From positions 1 to 44,160 of the forward strand of contig JAJYJQ010000004.1 in the NCBI GenBank assembly GCA_021789225.1: a stretch of DNA of 44,160 nt, given 5' to 3'. Below, one piece after another: positions 38,480 to 44,160 of the stretch. Under the pieces are notes generated by a model that was given only the letters and a program-made list of their open reading frames with translations, searched no databases and was not told where the DNA came from. The number at the start of each line of letters is the position of its first letter. Position 1 is the first letter of the stretch. The DNA is from a bacterium. GTDB taxonomy: Bacteria > Patescibacteriota > Minisyncoccia > Phycocordibacterales > Phycocordibacteraceae. Both the position numbers and the translations under genes were made by a program.

Positions 38480-40171
38480 TTACGCGCATGCCGCGATACG
38501 CTTCACGAGCGCCGCGCAACGCTCTTGAGCGCTCGTCTCGGCCACCTCATCGCGTGCTGCCTGCGCGAGACGCAAGGCCCCGAGTGCTGCCGCGTATTGC
38601 TCGTCGAGCCACGCGCGCTCGAAGGCACGGATAAGATCATCTGCAGCCTGCTCCTTCGGCGTTTCTCCGAACTCGATGCCCGCCTCAAATACGGCCTGTT
38701 CAGAGGGTTCGGGCAGCGGTGCCTCACCTACTATCCGAGCGTACTCGCTTTGGATACGCTCTGCAAGCGTGCTCTCGGGATAACTCGCGACAGCCGCCGC
38801 GAGCGCTTCGGCCCGTACTGCTGAAACCGGACGCGCCGGGGCGGCTTCCGCTGCGCGCGACGAGGTGCTCGGTGCGGGCTCATACGCGCGCGGCGGCGCA
38901 GCCGCCGCGCGCGTAAGCGATTCGCGCACCGCCTCCGGAGTCGTCGCGATCGAGCGCGCCACGACGCCCACGAAGTGCTCACGCTCGAGCGGGCTTTTCA
39001 CGGCGGCAATGAGCGGGAGCACCGTCGCCTCGACTGCCTGCACGAGCCGATGCATGTCCGACTCCTTCGCTGCAAGGACTGCAAGGAAGAACTCGACGAC
39101 CGTGGCGGCCTGGGCGACCCGGTTCGCGAACTCCTTCGCGTCGGTCGAGATGAGGTCGGCTGGGTCCTGCCCCTCCGGGAGCGCGACCGCCTTCACACGC
39201 ATCCCCGCGCCAAGCGCAAGGATTGCCGAGCGCGCAGTCGCTGTAAGGCCAGCACGGTCGCCATCCAAGACGAGCATGAGGTTGTCCGTGTAGCGCTTTA
39301 TGAGCGCGAGGTGCTGCTCCGTGAGCGCGGTGCCCGAGAGCGCGATCGCGTTCGTGAAGCCGGCTTGGTGGCAGTGGAGCACGTCCATCTGCCCTTCCAC
39401 CAGGAGCGCGAATCCGCGCGTGCGGATCGCCTCCTTCGCCCGATCCATCCCGAAGATGATCTGCGACTTCCTGAAGAGCTCGGTCTCGGGCGAGTTCAGG
39501 TACTTAGCCTGCTCATCGGCCGAGAGCGCCCGCCCGGTGAAGGCGACCGTACGCCCGGCTGCATCGCGGATCGGGAACATGAGCCGGTTGCGGAAGCGGT
39601 CGTAGAACGTGCCCGGCTTCCCGTCTGCCTCTTTGATGAGGCCGGCCGCGACGAGCTCCTCGGTCGAGAATCCCGCTGCCGTGAGCACCTCGAGAAGTCC
39701 GCGCCAGCCTTCCGGCGCATATCCGAGCCCCCACGCACGGATGGTTTCGTCGGAGAGGCCGCGTTTCTTCGCATAGGCGTAGGCGCTTCCCTCCGGAGAT
39801 AGTGTTGTGGCAAAGAACTGCTCCGCGCGCGCGAGCGCCTCTCGGAGGCGATCGGCGCGCGAATGGTCAGCGCGCGCGCCGACCTCGTAGCGCAACTCGA
39901 CACCTGCCTTCTCCGCGAGGATCTTGAGAGCACCCTTGAAGTCCACGCCCTCCATCTTTTCAACGAACGTGAACAAGTCGCCACCCTGGCCGGATGAGAA
40001 GCAGTGATAGGTGCCGCGCTCCGGCGAGACGAAAAAGGACGGCGTCTTCTCCTTGGTGAAGGGAGACAGTCCTTTCCAGTGCTTGCCGGCGCGGGTCAAC
40101 TTCACATACGGCTGCACCACGTCAAGGATCGAGAGTTTTTCTTTGATCTCCTGAACCGTGTCGCGGCTCAT
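38480..40171 (-). CDS. dnaG: DNA primase with degenerate zinc site
   Basis: A 563-residue primase. The ATG at 40171 is chosen from the family N-terminus ([17 protein letters not shown]); longer in-frame versions run into rpoC. The fold of the zinc domain is retained ([18 protein letters not shown]), but of the four ligands only Cys57 remains: the others are Ser36, Thr39 and Ser60. The TOPRIM core is intact (VEGQMD, DGDRAG). The C-terminal helicase-binding part is diverged. DnaG makes replication primers. The gene lies 11 bases after rpoC and 31 before rpoD. Confidence 0.93.
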   Translation of the reverse strand: MSRDTVQEIKEKLSILDVVQPYVKLTRAGKHWKGLSPFTKEKTPSFFVSPERGTYHCFSSGQGGDLFTFVEKMEGVDFKGALKILAEKAGVELRYEVGARADHSRADRLREALARAEQFFATTLSPEGSAYAYAKKRGLSDETIRAWGLGYAPEGWRGLLEVLTAAGFSTEELVAAGLIKEADGKPGTFYDRFRNRLMFPIRDAAGRTVAFTGRALSADEQAKYLNSPETELFRKSQIIFGMDRAKEAIRTRGFALLVEGQMDVLHCHQAGFTNAIALSGTALTEQHLALIKRYTDNLMLVLDGDRAGLTATARSAILALGAGMRVKAVALPEGQDPADLISTDAKEFANRVAQAATVVEFFLAVLAAKESDMHRLVQAVEATVLPLIAAVKSPLEREHFVGVVARSIATTPEAVRESLTRAAAAPPRAYEPAPSTSSRAAEAAPARPVSAVRAEALAAAVASYPESTLAERIQSEYARIVGEAPLPEPSEQAVFEAGIEFGETPKEQAADDLIRAFERAWLDEQYAAALGALRLAQAARDEVAETSAQERCAALVKRIAACA

Positions 40172-40182
40172 CGTGAAGACGG

Positions 40183-43884
<3,702 letters not shown>

Positions 43885-43895
43885 AGTCTAAGGGA

Positions 43896-44160
<265 letters not shown>

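Overview
The window is GC-rich and gene-dense. It looks like a chromosomal segment of a Parcubacteria-type candidate phyla radiation (Patescibacteria) bacterium. That placement is inferred from several traits: a tight rpoB-rpoC-dnaG-rpoD block with a degenerate primase zinc site, an RRM-type RNA-binding protein, many genes without Shine-Dalgarno sequences, and many small proteins of unknown family. No 16S rRNA, tRNA gene or CRISPR array was seen.

Layout. 1-2.8 kb: end of a membrane-protein gene, a GH1 glycosidase, a foldback repeat and an unknown small protein. 2.9-6.6 kb: a P-type ATPase, a family 2 glycosyltransferase and a DedA-like membrane protein. 6.7-9.8 kb: an island of Shine-Dalgarno-led genes, in which two diverged paralogues flank a three-gene operon for exported proteins. 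9.8-18.4 kb: a P1B-like metal ATPase, then a mannose-oriented run made of a phosphomannose-isomerase-type cupin, three GH130 phosphorylase domains in two genes, and a phosphomannomutase-like HAD domain fused to a P3A-type proton ATPase. 18.4-23.9 kb: RRM protein, PrmC, small membrane and PH-domain proteins, HisS, an exonuclease and a DsbA-like protein. 23.9-29.6 kb: Shine-Dalgarno-led accessory genes, a possible nuclease, a UvrD-type helicase-nuclease and a kinase-like protein. 29.7-36.8 kb: a six-gene operon resembling energy-converting hydrogenase and complex I. 36.9-44.2 kb: a large foldback element, then rpoD, dnaG, rpoC and the end of rpoB, all on the minus strand.

The strongest unusual signals are as follows. 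(1) The hydrogenase-like complex has an intact-looking proton-pumping membrane arm, but its peripheral subunits lack all four NiFe-ligand cysteines and all four iron-sulfur ligand cysteines. (2) Two families of dispersed hairpin elements have conserved cores and variable or covarying outer stems. Three of the five copies start 8-14 bases after a stop codon, and one lies in frame inside the helicase gene. (3) Genes fall into two expression classes. Core genes have a -10 box 5-10 bases before ATG and no Shine-Dalgarno sequence (leaderless). Accessory genes have strong Shine-Dalgarno sites and structured leaders, and two unrelated ones share the same promoter-leader cassette. (4) A HAD phosphatase is fused to a P-type ATPase beside GH130 enzymes, which suggests a mannose-1-phosphate salvage route.

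All functional statements rest on motifs read by eye. No database search was run.
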